From JAWPMV01 sp038527215 (GTDB lineage Bacteria > Bacteroidota > Bacteroidia > J057), in the NCBI GenBank assembly GCA_038527215.1, contig JBCBGC010000051.1, positions 1 to 49,000 on the forward strand: a stretch of DNA of 49,000 bases. The letters are read 5' to 3'. Position numbers and translations under genes: made by a program. The notes under the pieces are model-generated. The model saw only the letters and a program-made list of their open reading frames with translations. It had not been told where the DNA came from and did no database searches. Position 1 is the first letter of the stretch, and the number at the start of each line of letters is the position of its first letter. Positions 17,943 to 25,749 of this stretch are shown piece after piece.

Positions 17943-18805
17943 GGGCGCTCTATTTCCTTCCCCCACGATGCGTACCTACCCAGCATTTCCCAGATCAGCT
18001 GACTGTAAGTAAAGCCGGTCCGAATGAAGGCCTTATGTTGGGCCCGAATTTTCAGCTCACCAGCTTCGGCCTGCATCCGACGAGGGTCCAGTTGGGCTTG
18101 AAGATAAGCCACGCCCTCTCTGGAACCAGCTACCTGATCGGAAGATATTACCAGGATTTGAGCCTGCAGGTCATGCCATTGAGCCTGAAGCTCCCTCAAC
18201 TCCTGATGATAGCTTAGGAGGGTGCGTAGGTACGCCCTTTTTTTTCGCCTGAATATCCATAACCGAGGCTGTTTCAATCGTCTGCGGATTTGCTTAGTGG
18301 CGGCTTCATCTAAGGCTTCGTAGTATCCATTGACTAGGATGAGCTTGCGGAATTTTCCGGGATGATCCAGGGCCATTTTGGCAGCCAGGGTTGCGCCCCA
18401 GCCGATCCCCATCAGGATCATGGGCTTATCCTCCAGCTGAGGGGAAAGCATCTGGTTTAAGGCCAGGCTTTTTTCCGCCATACTCCTTCCCTTAAATAAA
18501 GGATCATGGCCCAGGGCAAAAAGGGAGGTATTCCAGCCCAGCAGGGTATCGTTCAACAGATATTGGTAGTGATATGGGGTATTACTTAAATCCGGAAGCA
18601 GGTAAACATGGACCTGGGTATCCACGCCGGTATGAACGTAGGACCAGTTTCCTTCCGGGCTGGACCAGCTTCCCTCCGTCAACGGAAAGGGGCGGTCTGC
18701 CTCTTCGACCGTATAGCCCTGCACATCTTCCATGTACAAGGTAGGGCGGCAGGCCTGGATACTTAATAGCGCAATGAGGACAAGGGATACATAAAGGGTT
18801 TTCAT
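17939..18805 (-). CDS. lipoprotein with alpha/beta-hydrolase fold lacking the nucleophile serine
   Basis: The 288-aa protein has a lipoprotein signal ending in LSIQAC, with lipidated Cys19. The body follows the alpha/beta-hydrolase pattern, including a candidate His near QHKAF. The nucleophile elbow reads LMGIGWGATLAAK, so the Ser of G-x-S-x-G is Gly135. The GGC codon is clear in the sequence. It may be a non-catalytic binding protein or use another residue. It is convergent with the methyltransferase and overlaps its end by four bases. Confidence 0.75.
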   Translation of the reverse strand: MKTLYVSLVLIALLSIQACRPTLYMEDVQGYTVEEADRPFPLTEGSWSSPEGNWSYVHTGVDTQVHVYLLPDLSNTPYHYQYLLNDTLLGWNTSLFALGHDPLFKGRSMAEKSLALNQMLSPQLEDKPMILMGIGWGATLAAKMALDHPGKFRKLILVNGYYEALDEAATKQIRRRLKQPRLWIFRRKKRAYLRTLLSYHQELRELQAQWHDLQAQILVISSDQVAGSREGVAYLQAQLDPRRMQAEAGELKIRAQHKAFIRTGFTYSQLIWEMLGRYASWGKEIERP

Positions 18806-18854
18806 GATGAGCCAGGGTTATATAATCTAATTTAATAAATTAAATCATGCCTAT

Positions 18855-18880
18855 AAAATAAAAGGCCCTTGCGGGCCTTT
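18855..18880 (-). terminator. rho-independent terminator after pyrH
   Basis: On the minus strand AAAGGCCC and GGGCCTTT (18861-18868 and 18873-18880) form a stem with a 4-base loop, followed by TTATTTTAT. It is 8 bases past the pyrH stop. Confidence 0.8.
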
Positions 18881-18887
18881 GTCTGTT

Positions 18888-19604
18888 TTAGCTCACGAGG
18901 GTTCCGACAGCTTCCCCGAGTACAATCCTTCTCAGAGCGTCTGGATCATTGATGTTAAAGACAATGATCGGCAGCTCGTTTTCCTGGCAGAGCGTAAAAG
19001 CAGTCATGTCCATGACCTTTAATCGGTCCCGCAATACATCTGCGAAAGAAATCTGATCAAATTTCTGGGCAGTAGAATCTTTTTCCGGGTCGGCGGTATA
19101 TACCCCATCTACCCGCGTGCCTTTGAGGACCACATCAGCCTCGATTTCGATGGCTCTCAGGCTGGCCGCGGTATCCGTGGTGAAGAAGGGGTTACCAGTA
19201 CCTGCCCCAAAAATGACGACCCGGCCTTTTTCCAAATGCCGCATGGCTCGTCTCCGGATATAAGGTTCACATACTTTATTGATATCAATGGCTGATTGCA
19301 AGCGGGCTTTGGCCCCTTCTCGCTCCAGCGCATCTTGCAAAGCCATCGCATTAATCACAGTCGCCAGCATCCCCATATAATCACTGTGGGCCCGGCCCAT
19401 GCCACTGGCTTCTCCCTGAATGCCTCTGAAAATATTTCCCCCTCCTACAACAATGGCGACTTCTACGCCCAGGTTCATCAGTTCGACGATTTGCCTGGCA
19501 TAAAAGGCGAGGGTATTGTTATCAATACCAAATTCTTTGCTCCCAATCAGGGCTTCTCCACTGAGTTTTAACAGAATGCGCTTGTACTTTGGTGAGGTAT
19601 TCAT
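18888..19604 (-). CDS. pyrH: uridylate (UMP) kinase
   Basis: This amino-acid-kinase-family enzyme phosphorylates UMP to UDP in pyrimidine synthesis. The 238-aa length is normal. Motifs include KLSGEALIG near the N-terminus, VVGGGNIFRG, GTGNPFFTTDTAA and ADVVLKGTRVDGVYTADP. It lies downstream of tsf, as in many bacteria, but a strong terminator separates them and it has its own promoter at 19667-19698. A frr gene does not follow. Confidence 0.96.
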   Translation of the reverse strand: MNTSPKYKRILLKLSGEALIGSKEFGIDNNTLAFYARQIVELMNLGVEVAIVVGGGNIFRGIQGEASGMGRAHSDYMGMLATVINAMALQDALEREGAKARLQSAIDINKVCEPYIRRRAMRHLEKGRVVIFGAGTGNPFFTTDTAASLRAIEIEADVVLKGTRVDGVYTADPEKDSTAQKFDQISFADVLRDRLKVMDMTAFTLCQENELPIIVFNINDPDALRRIVLGEAVGTLVS

Positions 19605-19666
19605 ATAAGGTTGAAATAGGGGATGAAAACAGTGAAACTTCTGGATTAATCTTGACCAGATGGGTA

Positions 19667-19698
19667 CAAATATCCGGCCGACTTCGGGGGAAAAGCAA
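19667..19698 (-). promoter_or_regulatory. pyrH promoter
   Basis: On the minus strand TTG (complement of 19696-19698) and GATATTTG (complement of 19667-19674) are separated by 21 bases. The second box differs from TAnnTTTG at the first base only. It lies about 65 bases upstream of the pyrH start. Confidence 0.5.
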
Positions 19699-19716
19699 AA
19701 GAAATTACGGCTAGGT

Positions 19717-19750
19717 AAAAAAAAAGAGAGTTTTTAAAAACTCTCTTTTT
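19717..19750 (-). terminator. strong terminator between tsf and pyrH
   Basis: Positions 19721-19750 are a perfect 30-base palindrome (AAAAAGAGAGTTTTT and its complement). On the minus strand it is followed by an unbroken T run. It ends the tsf transcript 22 bases after the stop codon. Confidence 0.85.
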
Positions 19751-19771
19751 TATCAATTCTTATCCATCAGG

Positions 19772-20608
19772 CTAGGCACCTAATTGGAGACGTTTGAATT
19801 CGTTCACAGAAACGTCGGCTCCCAGTTCATCTTTGATGTACTGCTTGACGTTTTTGGAAGTATCCTTTACAAAGCCCTGGTTCAGGAGGGTATTTTCTTT
19901 AAAGAATTTACCCAGTTTACCGCGCGCAATTTTTTCGACGATCGCTTCAGGTTTGCCTTCGTTACGGGCAACTTCCATCCCGATCTCGATCTCTTTCTGT
20001 ACCACAGAAGGATCTACGCCATCCTCATCGATTGCTACGGGGTTCATGGCAGCCACCTGCATGGCTACATCTTTTCCTACCGCAGTTACATCCTGACCAT
20101 CTACGCCAGAGAATGCAACAGCTACGCCTACCCGAGCACCGGGGTGGATGTAGGTAACGACTTTGTCGCCGCTTACTTTTTCGAATTTACTCAGGGTGAG
20201 TTTTTCTCCGATTTTACCCATGGCATCGGTCAGAGAACCTTCTACGGTAGAACCGTCGAAAGGCAGGGCTTTCAGCGCTTCCAGATCGGCAGCGTTTTCA
20301 GCGATGGCGAGGGCAGCGATACCGTTTCCGAGGGCCTGAAAATCTTCATTTCTGGCGACGAAGTCCGTTTCGCAGTTCAGCTCGATCAGGAAAGCCTGAG
20401 ATCCTTCGGCATTAGCAGCGACAAAGATTGCGCCTTCATTGGCTTCTCTGTCAGATCTTTTTGCGGAGATCTTCTGACCTTTTTTCCGCAAAATTTCTAC
20501 GGCTTTATCAAAATCTCCCTCGGCTTCTACCAATGCTTTTTTACAATCCATCATACCCGCACCGGTAGCTTTGCGTAATTTGTTTACGTCTTGTGCAGTT
20601 ATTGCCAT
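19772..20608 (-). CDS. tsf: translation elongation factor Ts
   Basis: EF-Ts exchanges GDP for GTP on EF-Tu. The N-terminal UBA-like domain reads VNKLRKATGAGMMDCKKALVEAEGDFDKAVEILRKKG. The EF-Tu-contact motif is ETDFVARNEDF. The 278-aa length is normal for the phylum. rpsB, which usually precedes tsf, is absent; upstream is a divergent sigma gene. It has its own strong promoter (20651-20681) and terminator (19717-19750), so it is a single-gene transcription unit. Confidence 0.97.
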   Translation of the reverse strand: MAITAQDVNKLRKATGAGMMDCKKALVEAEGDFDKAVEILRKKGQKISAKRSDREANEGAIFVAANAEGSQAFLIELNCETDFVARNEDFQALGNGIAALAIAENAADLEALKALPFDGSTVEGSLTDAMGKIGEKLTLSKFEKVSGDKVVTYIHPGARVGVAVAFSGVDGQDVTAVGKDVAMQVAAMNPVAIDEDGVDPSVVQKEIEIGMEVARNEGKPEAIVEKIARGKLGKFFKENTLLNQGFVKDTSKNVKQYIKDELGADVSVNEFKRLQLGA

Positions 20609-20650
20609 GTTTTTATACTTGTTTTATTTTAGGCTAGCCAAAACTTCGCG

Positions 20651-20681
20651 CAAAGATAGCGTTAATTCGGGGAATTCGCAA
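20651..20681 (-). promoter_or_regulatory. tsf promoter (TTG-N20-TATCTTTG)
   Basis: On the minus strand the -33 TTG (complement of 20679-20681) and a perfect -7 TATCTTTG (complement of 20651-20658) are separated by 20 bases. This is the best canonical Bacteroidota promoter in the window. The leader would be about 37 bases. Confidence 0.8.
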
Positions 20682-20787
20682 TGCGTGAGCACTGCCTATC
20701 CAGAATTAAATAGTAGGAAACAGAAGACAGGAGATCATGGTTCTTTTTACACAGGTTGATCCGGCCACCATTTTTTTTAAGGGCGGT

Positions 20788-20815
20788 GCAACCTTTAAGA
20801 AAGGGGCTACATCTA
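20788..20815 (+). promoter_or_regulatory. candidate ECF promoter, locus 2
   Basis: GCAAC (20788-20792) is followed after 16 bases by ACATCTA (20809-20815), upstream of the sigma gene at 20858. The layout matches the element at locus 1 (9080-9108). No TAnnTTTG box is present in this intergenic region. Autoregulation is inference. Confidence 0.5.
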
Positions 20816-20857
20816 GCCTTATGAACTTCGGAACTCGATTGCAGAAAAAAAGCCTCC

Positions 20858-21430
20858 ATGCACATTGCAACCAAATATTCTGAATCGGAACTCGTGGCAG
20901 GTTGTCAACGCGGCGAATCTACTTACCAACACGCTTTGTACCATCGGTACTATCGGCTGATGTTTGGGGTGTGTCTCCGCTACACTGACAACAAAGAAGA
21001 TGCCCAGGACATTTTGCAAGAGGGATTTATCAAGGTGTTTAAGCACATTCAATCCTTTAAAGGCAAAGGTTCTTTCGAAGGTTGGGTCCGTCGCATTATG
21101 GTTCACACTTCTATTGAACACTACCGCAGAAACTCTAAGTATTTCATGGTAGATATTCAGGAAGCGAAAACCATGCAATTGGACGCCGACGCGCTCACGA
21201 CTCTGAGCCGGGAAGAACTGCTGGAAGTGATACAGGCCCTGCCGGTAGGTTACCGCACGGTCTTTAACCTCTACGCAGTAGAAGGATTTTCCCACCAGGA
21301 GATCGCCAATATGCTGGGCATCTCCGTAGGAACTTCCAAATCCCAGCTTTCCAGAGCCAAAAAACTGTTACAAGAGAAGGTGCAGCAGTTGAATCAGGCA
21401 GGCTCTTATTATGCCTCCAATGGTGAATGA
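20858..21430 (+). CDS. ECF-type RNA polymerase sigma factor (locus 2)
   Basis: The 190-aa sigma factor has region 2 (YHRYYRLMFGVCLRYT, DILQEGFIKVFKHI, GWVRRIMVHTSIEHYRR) and region 4 (YRTVFNLYAVEGFSHQEIA, then the helix-turn-helix MLGISVGTSKSQLSRAK). It has the same length as the sigma factor at 8489-9061 and matches it along its whole length. The stop overlaps the next start by four bases (ATGA), so sigma and the membrane protein are translationally coupled. This is the usual arrangement for a sigma/anti-sigma pair. Confidence 0.95.
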   Translation: MHIATKYSESELVAGCQRGESTYQHALYHRYYRLMFGVCLRYTDNKEDAQDILQEGFIKVFKHIQSFKGKGSFEGWVRRIMVHTSIEHYRRNSKYFMVDIQEAKTMQLDADALTTLSREELLEVIQALPVGYRTVFNLYAVEGFSHQEIANMLGISVGTSKSQLSRAKKLLQEKVQQLNQAGSYYASNGE

Positions 21431-22263
21431 ACACTTGTAAACAGAACAACTACCAAAAGATTATGGGCAATCAAGATCAACTAAAAGGCTTACTCTCTGA
21501 GCAGTTCGCGCACTTCGAGGCCGAACCAGATCAGAACCTATGGCCACTGATCGAGGCGGAAATCAAACCGGCTAAAAAGACGGTGCTCCCCTGGTGGTCA
21601 TACGCAGCAGTCGCCGCTTCTGCAGTCATATTGGTGAGTTTGTTTTTCCTGCTCCAGGGAAATCCAGACGGAGAACAACCTATGGCGGAAGAACAACAGT
21701 TCCCACAGGTAGAAACTCCGACCTCTACCCAGCAGGAGATGCAGGAAGGTCCGGCATTTACGGAGGAAAGTACCCCCCAGGAAAAACCTAATCCAGAAAG
21801 ACGTAGCGTCCCACAGGTGCAGGAACAGTCCACTTTCCAACCGCTTTTTGCCTCACAGACCCAGCCCGCTCAGACGCAAGAGGAAGTTCAAACTTCGGCT
21901 GATCGTCCCAGGCCTCAGCCTGCCAGGGAAGCGAAAAAGGAAAATGAAATAGGCAACTTCACGCCCCTGGCGGTTACCGTGCCTCCTTCCTTCGAAGCGA
22001 ATCCCCTGACGCAGCAGCCGGATATGTCTCCCAGTCAAACCAGAATGGCCCCTAAAGCAGCCATTACCAATAACAAGCTGGATCTGAATAACCTGTCCCT
22101 GGATGGCGTACTAACCTTCGCTTCCAATCTTGAACGCTCCCCGATAGATGTATACAAAGAGAAAGACCAGAATGGAGAGGTGAAAGTATATCAGCTCGAT
22201 CTCTTCAACCTGAAAATCACCCGAAAAAGTCACAAACGTAGAGTTAAACGTGTAGGATCATGA
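21427..22263 (+). CDS. single-pass membrane anti-sigma-like protein
   Basis: The 278-aa protein has a short cytoplasmic N-terminus containing one helix-turn-helix-sized unit, LLSEQFAHFEAEP then NLWPLIEAEI (Trp39). This is the same motif found eight times in the locus 1 fusion protein. One hydrophobic helix follows (about residues 56-77, starting PWWSYAAVAAS), then a Pro/Glu/Gln-rich extracytoplasmic region to about 200. A basic C-terminus includes DLFNLKITRKSHKRR. Topology and position match RseA/FecR-like anti-sigma factors, but no named anti-sigma domain was recognised. A second possible start is the ATG at 21463. The stop overlaps the next start as ATGA. Confidence 0.8.
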   Translation: MNTCKQNNYQKIMGNQDQLKGLLSEQFAHFEAEPDQNLWPLIEAEIKPAKKTVLPWWSYAAVAASAVILVSLFFLLQGNPDGEQPMAEEQQFPQVETPTSTQQEMQEGPAFTEESTPQEKPNPERRSVPQVQEQSTFQPLFASQTQPAQTQEEVQTSADRPRPQPAREAKKENEIGNFTPLAVTVPPSFEANPLTQQPDMSPSQTRMAPKAAITNNKLDLNNLSLDGVLTFASNLERSPIDVYKEKDQNGEVKVYQLDLFNLKITRKSHKRRVKRVGS

Positions 22264-23273
22264 AAAAATTCATATTTCAAACGCACACTGTTATAACCCT
22301 GATGGCCTTGATGCTGACAGGACCCTTCATCTTCGCTCAGTCCGAAGAAGATGAAAAAACGGTAGAGGTAGGTACAGACACCACCGAGATCGCCTGGAAA
22401 AATCGCAAGCTGATCATCATCGCCGATGAGGATGGCCGCCGGTTTGAAATCAAAGAAGTCGATCGCAAAGACACTGATGAGGAAGCGGACGAAAGAAGAG
22501 AAAAGGATCATGACTATGATCATGACGACGACGTAGATGAGTATGAGGAAGATGATTATGATGGCTATGAGCCCGATTATGACAAAAAAACCAAACGCAG
22601 TCGCAAAAGTGGAAACTCAGTAGACCTGCTGGCCTTCGACCTCGGTATCACCAACTATTATGTGGACGGCCTGTATGGCGCGGATGCCGCTACCCCGGAA
22701 ATGACCCTGAAAGATTTTCGTCCCGGCTCTCACGTAGCCCTTCACCTCTTCCCTACCCAGGTTAGCCTGATTGGACGTGGAGCCATTTATCTGAAAACAG
22801 CCGTAACCGTAGATTGGAACAATTATTACTACGTAAACGACATAACCCCAGTCGGTGGAGAAGACGGCATCACGTTCTCTGACCAACTCAACGATCAGTT
22901 GACGGCTCCCCTGGAGAAAAATAAAATGATGGTTCGCTATGCACAGATTCCGCTTCTGATAGGCATTGATACCCGTCCACGCTCAGATGGAGATGGGCTG
23001 AGAGTTTCTGTCGGTGGATACGCTGGCGTCCTTTGGAAAGCTCGCACCAAGCAGGTAGACGAGAACAACATTAAAGTAAAAACCCCCGGTACCTTTAACC
23101 TCAATCCTATCCGTTACGGATTGACAGCACGGGTAGACTTCGGTTGGTTTGACATTTATCTCAACTACAACCTGAGTGAGTTATTCCTCGAAGGAGAAGG
23201 ACCACTGTTGGCCAACAACACCCGGGGAAACACCCAGACTTTCACCGCAGGGATCAACATCATCCATTTCTAA
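22260..23273 (+). CDS. outer-membrane beta-barrel protein of the second sigma operon
   Basis: The 337-aa protein has a signal peptide ending in FIFAQ. Residues about 72-112 are extremely acidic, rich in Asp, Glu, Tyr and His. From about 120 the sequence alternates as beta strands and ends in INIIHF, with the terminal Phe typical of outer-membrane barrels. It is coupled to the anti-sigma-like gene by a four-base overlap. Its barrel corresponds by position to the C-terminal half of the locus 1 fusion. The acidic stretch could bind metal ions; that is speculation from composition. Confidence 0.8.
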   Translation: MKKFIFQTHTVITLMALMLTGPFIFAQSEEDEKTVEVGTDTTEIAWKNRKLIIIADEDGRRFEIKEVDRKDTDEEADERREKDHDYDHDDDVDEYEEDDYDGYEPDYDKKTKRSRKSGNSVDLLAFDLGITNYYVDGLYGADAATPEMTLKDFRPGSHVALHLFPTQVSLIGRGAIYLKTAVTVDWNNYYYVNDITPVGGEDGITFSDQLNDQLTAPLEKNKMMVRYAQIPLLIGIDTRPRSDGDGLRVSVGGYAGVLWKARTKQVDENNIKVKTPGTFNLNPIRYGLTARVDFGWFDIYLNYNLSELFLEGEGPLLANNTRGNTQTFTAGINIIHF

Positions 23274-23298
23274 GAATCCTTTTTCGTACTTGATATAC

Positions 23299-24231
23299 CT
23301 ATCCGGCAGGCCTTTGGTCTGCCGGATCTTTTTTGGAGAAACGGCTTACCAACCAGGGATGGATGAGGACACTGCTGAGGATCAGAAAAGCGCCCAGATA
23401 AAAAAGCCCGGTCAGTTCTTTATCCTCCCGGAAAAAAAAGTAAGCCATCACCATCCCATAAATCGGCTCCAGGTTCATGGCCAGCATGGCGGTAAAAGCG
23501 GACACTTTTTTCATGGCCCGCATGGTCAGGGTGTAGGCAAACGTCGTGCATAGCAGAGACAAGATGAGCAGATAAACCAGGTCCATGCCCTCAGTCAGGA
23601 GATAAGGGGTGGGAAAAAAGGCCAGGTACACAGGCATCAACAGGCTCAATAGCAAAACCCCCGCGGCAAACTCAATAGCCGTGATCGCAAAAATGTCATG
23701 TGAGGCTACCATGCGCTTGTTCATCACACTGGCCAGGGCAATCAGCATGGCAGAAACAATGGACAGGCCCACCCCGATCAGGTAAGAGGGCTCAGCAAAA
23801 CCGTAAAAGGAAATAAGGATCAGGCCCCCGATCACAATCAGCCCTAAGAGCGGCTCATACCAGTAGAAAGGGCGCTTGAGGAGCCAGGGCTCTAATAAGG
23901 AAGTAAAGAAGGCGGTGGAAGCCAGACAACTCAGCGTGATGCTTACGTTGGCATATTTGATGGCTTCGAAGAAGGTCCCCCAATGCAGGGCCATCAAACA
24001 GCCAATCACGGCTATATACCAGCGGTCGCGGATGGGAATGCTCCTGATGGCCCGCCAGATGCCCGGAATCAGGCAGAGGCTCAGCAGCGTAAAAGCCATC
24101 CGATACCAGGTAAGGGTAGTACCGGGCAGGCTGATCAGGCGACCTAATATGGCAGTGAATCCATACAGCACCACAGCAATGTGTAGCTGCGCATAGGCAC
24201 GAAAAGGAGGAGAGGCTCCAGGAGCTGACAT
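23299..24231 (-). CDS. EamA/DMT-family transporter
   Basis: The 310-aa protein has about ten hydrophobic helices arranged as two EamA repeats; the first helix carries AVVLYGFTAILGRLIS. This drug/metabolite transporter superfamily includes exporters of amino acids and metabolites; the substrate cannot be read from sequence. I start at the ATG at 24231, since the alternative TTG at 24267 lies within the upstream gene. The start is 17 bases past the upstream stop at 24248. The final codons form the terminator of the opposite-strand sigma operon. Confidence 0.88.
   Translation of the reverse strand: MSAPGASPPFRAYAQLHIAVVLYGFTAILGRLISLPGTTLTWYRMAFTLLSLCLIPGIWRAIRSIPIRDRWYIAVIGCLMALHWGTFFEAIKYANVSITLSCLASTAFFTSLLEPWLLKRPFYWYEPLLGLIVIGGLILISFYGFAEPSYLIGVGLSIVSAMLIALASVMNKRMVASHDIFAITAIEFAAGVLLLSLLMPVYLAFFPTPYLLTEGMDLVYLLILSLLCTTFAYTLTMRAMKKVSAFTAMLAMNLEPIYGMVMAYFFFREDKELTGLFYLGAFLILSSVLIHPWLVSRFSKKDPADQRPAG
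23301..23334 (+). terminator. rho-independent terminator of the second sigma operon
   Basis: ATCCGGCAG (23301-23309) and CTGCCGGAT (23319-23327) form a 9-bp stem with a 9-base loop, followed by a T run. The hairpin lies inside the last codons of the convergent EamA gene. Confidence 0.9.
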
Positions 24232-24247
24232 GGCTCCCAAGGTAGAA

Positions 24248-25345
24248 TTATTCCAGATGTCTGGCAATAACCCTTGCAGCCTGCCGGATGGTCAGATTGA
24301 GACCGATACCGTTTTTTCCCATGCGCTCCAGGATTTCCGGACGAAATTCCAGGTTGCACTGCCCTACATATTGATGGGTCCAGTTGATCTGGATATCCTT
24401 ACGCTGAATGCCCGCAGCAGACAAGGCCTGATATTTGCCTTCCAGCAAATCCATGAAAAAAGTGGGATAATCTAGTAAAGGTTTTTCATCATCGAATCGC
24501 TTGGTTAAGGCCCAGAAATTGGTGGTGGTAATGGTTTCGTGTTCTTTTACTTCGAACAGCTCTGATAAAGAAATAGGTAAATCCCGGTCGTGCATGATGC
24601 TCAATTCCAGGATATTGTGCGCGCCTTCTGCATCGTTTCCAGCGGCTGAATCCATGCGCTCGAAAGCTGCTTCAAAAGCGCCCTGTCCCAACAGATCGAC
24701 CAAGGTTTTTTGAATATTCTTCCGGGAGATGTGATGAATCAGGATCATATTCCTACGCCAAAAGTAGCCGCCACTCATAAACTTCCCGGTGCGCTTACAG
24801 GCGGCCAACAGGCGTTTCATTTCCCGGAAAGTCAAAAAGTGCCCGGACCAAAAACTGCCGTCATCAAAGCCTACGGTCACCTCGGCCTGTTCAATCATGC
24901 CGGCAGGGAACTTAGGATCTTCTTCATGCTCGATCCACACATCTTCAATGTTGACACTGCGCTTCACAGGCATATCCTCCGCAAAAACTTCGGCAAAATT
25001 CTTTCCGCGAAACGCGTTGATGCAGGGCTTGATTCCTTCCTCCCCTAATCGCAACAGCGTCAAAGGATCTAAATTTATTTCGCAGGAATCTTCCTCATGT
25101 ACACACTGTACCCAGAGAGAAATGTCCGATCTTTTTACATCCTGTTGGGCGAGTGGTTCGTATTTCCCTTCCAGGAGATCCAGATAATACACCATCTCAA
25201 ACCACTGAGGGCCGTCGAAGTGCTCCGTCTCGGCAAACCGCATGATAGAGCGTGGTGCCTCCTCAGTTTTCTTTCCCAATACTTTTTCAACATGTCTATA
25301 CTTCGCCGGGTCTACCCAAAATTCCAACCAGTAGCTTGTTCGCAT
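24248..25345 (-). CDS. unknown protein with an internal domain duplication
   Basis: The 365-aa soluble protein contains two related domains. One copy is near residues 50-115 (LDLLEGKYEPLAQQDVKRSDI, a Cys-containing strand, then LTLLRLGEEGIKPCINAFRG). The other is at about 295-360 (MDLLEGKYQALSAAGIQRKDI, a Cys-containing strand, then ILERMGKNGIGLNLTIRQAA). The ends of both copies loosely resemble the strand pattern of DUF4279 immunity-type domains. Between them is a different domain with VTVGFDDGSFWSGHFLTFREM. No catalytic motif is visible. The gene sits just upstream of the EamA transporter and may share its transcript. Confidence 0.7.
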   Translation of the reverse strand: MRTSYWLEFWVDPAKYRHVEKVLGKKTEEAPRSIMRFAETEHFDGPQWFEMVYYLDLLEGKYEPLAQQDVKRSDISLWVQCVHEEDSCEINLDPLTLLRLGEEGIKPCINAFRGKNFAEVFAEDMPVKRSVNIEDVWIEHEEDPKFPAGMIEQAEVTVGFDDGSFWSGHFLTFREMKRLLAACKRTGKFMSGGYFWRRNMILIHHISRKNIQKTLVDLLGQGAFEAAFERMDSAAGNDAEGAHNILELSIMHDRDLPISLSELFEVKEHETITTTNFWALTKRFDDEKPLLDYPTFFMDLLEGKYQALSAAGIQRKDIQINWTHQYVGQCNLEFRPEILERMGKNGIGLNLTIRQAARVIARHLE

Positions 25346-25749
25346 AGGCTGAGCAACAATTTTATTACGACTATCCTTAAATAACAGACCCTAAAGTATC
25401 TGGAATTATCTGTTTTAGGAATCCAATAAAGACCATTTGCTGACAGTCTGGGGAAAAAGGAAAGCCTTGAAGGAAAAAGCCGCTTCCTGTGCTTCTTTTT
25501 GAGCGTTGAGCACAAGGGACAAAAAAGGCGATCAGCCTGCCCTTTAGCTAGCCCCTCATTCGCACCTTCGAAAGAAGACCTTTTATCTAACTGAAAATCA
25601 AAGCCTTGTTAGCTCAGGCTACAACAAACGATTGAAGGAGGGGTAAAAAAGTTTTTTGGCAAGCCTGCGGGAGCACTGAGGCTAGCCTGATCAGATCTCT
25701 GAGAGTAGAAGAAAGGCTCATCCGCCTTATGGGCGGAAAAAGGTAGCTT
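25346..25749. other. intergenic region without a recognisable gene
   Basis: About 400 bases with only short, low-quality reading frames. A small hairpin (CCGCC with GGCGG, 25722-25736) lies 14 bases past the end of the lipoprotein gene but lacks a T run. No promoter with a perfect TAnnTTTG box was found. Confidence 0.5.

Noticed and set aside
17139..17966. 275-aa reading frame antisense to the methyltransferase
   Set aside because: Covered by a well-supported gene on the other strand, with no signal or domain of its own.
19784..20578. 264-aa reading frame antisense to tsf
   Set aside because: It mirrors the tsf gene in the opposite strand; composition is rich in Phe and Arg as expected from reverse-strand reading of a Lys/Glu-rich gene.
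25596..25630. TAGCTCAG, resembling a tRNA D-arm
   Set aside because: No T-arm or acceptor stem follows within 80 bases.
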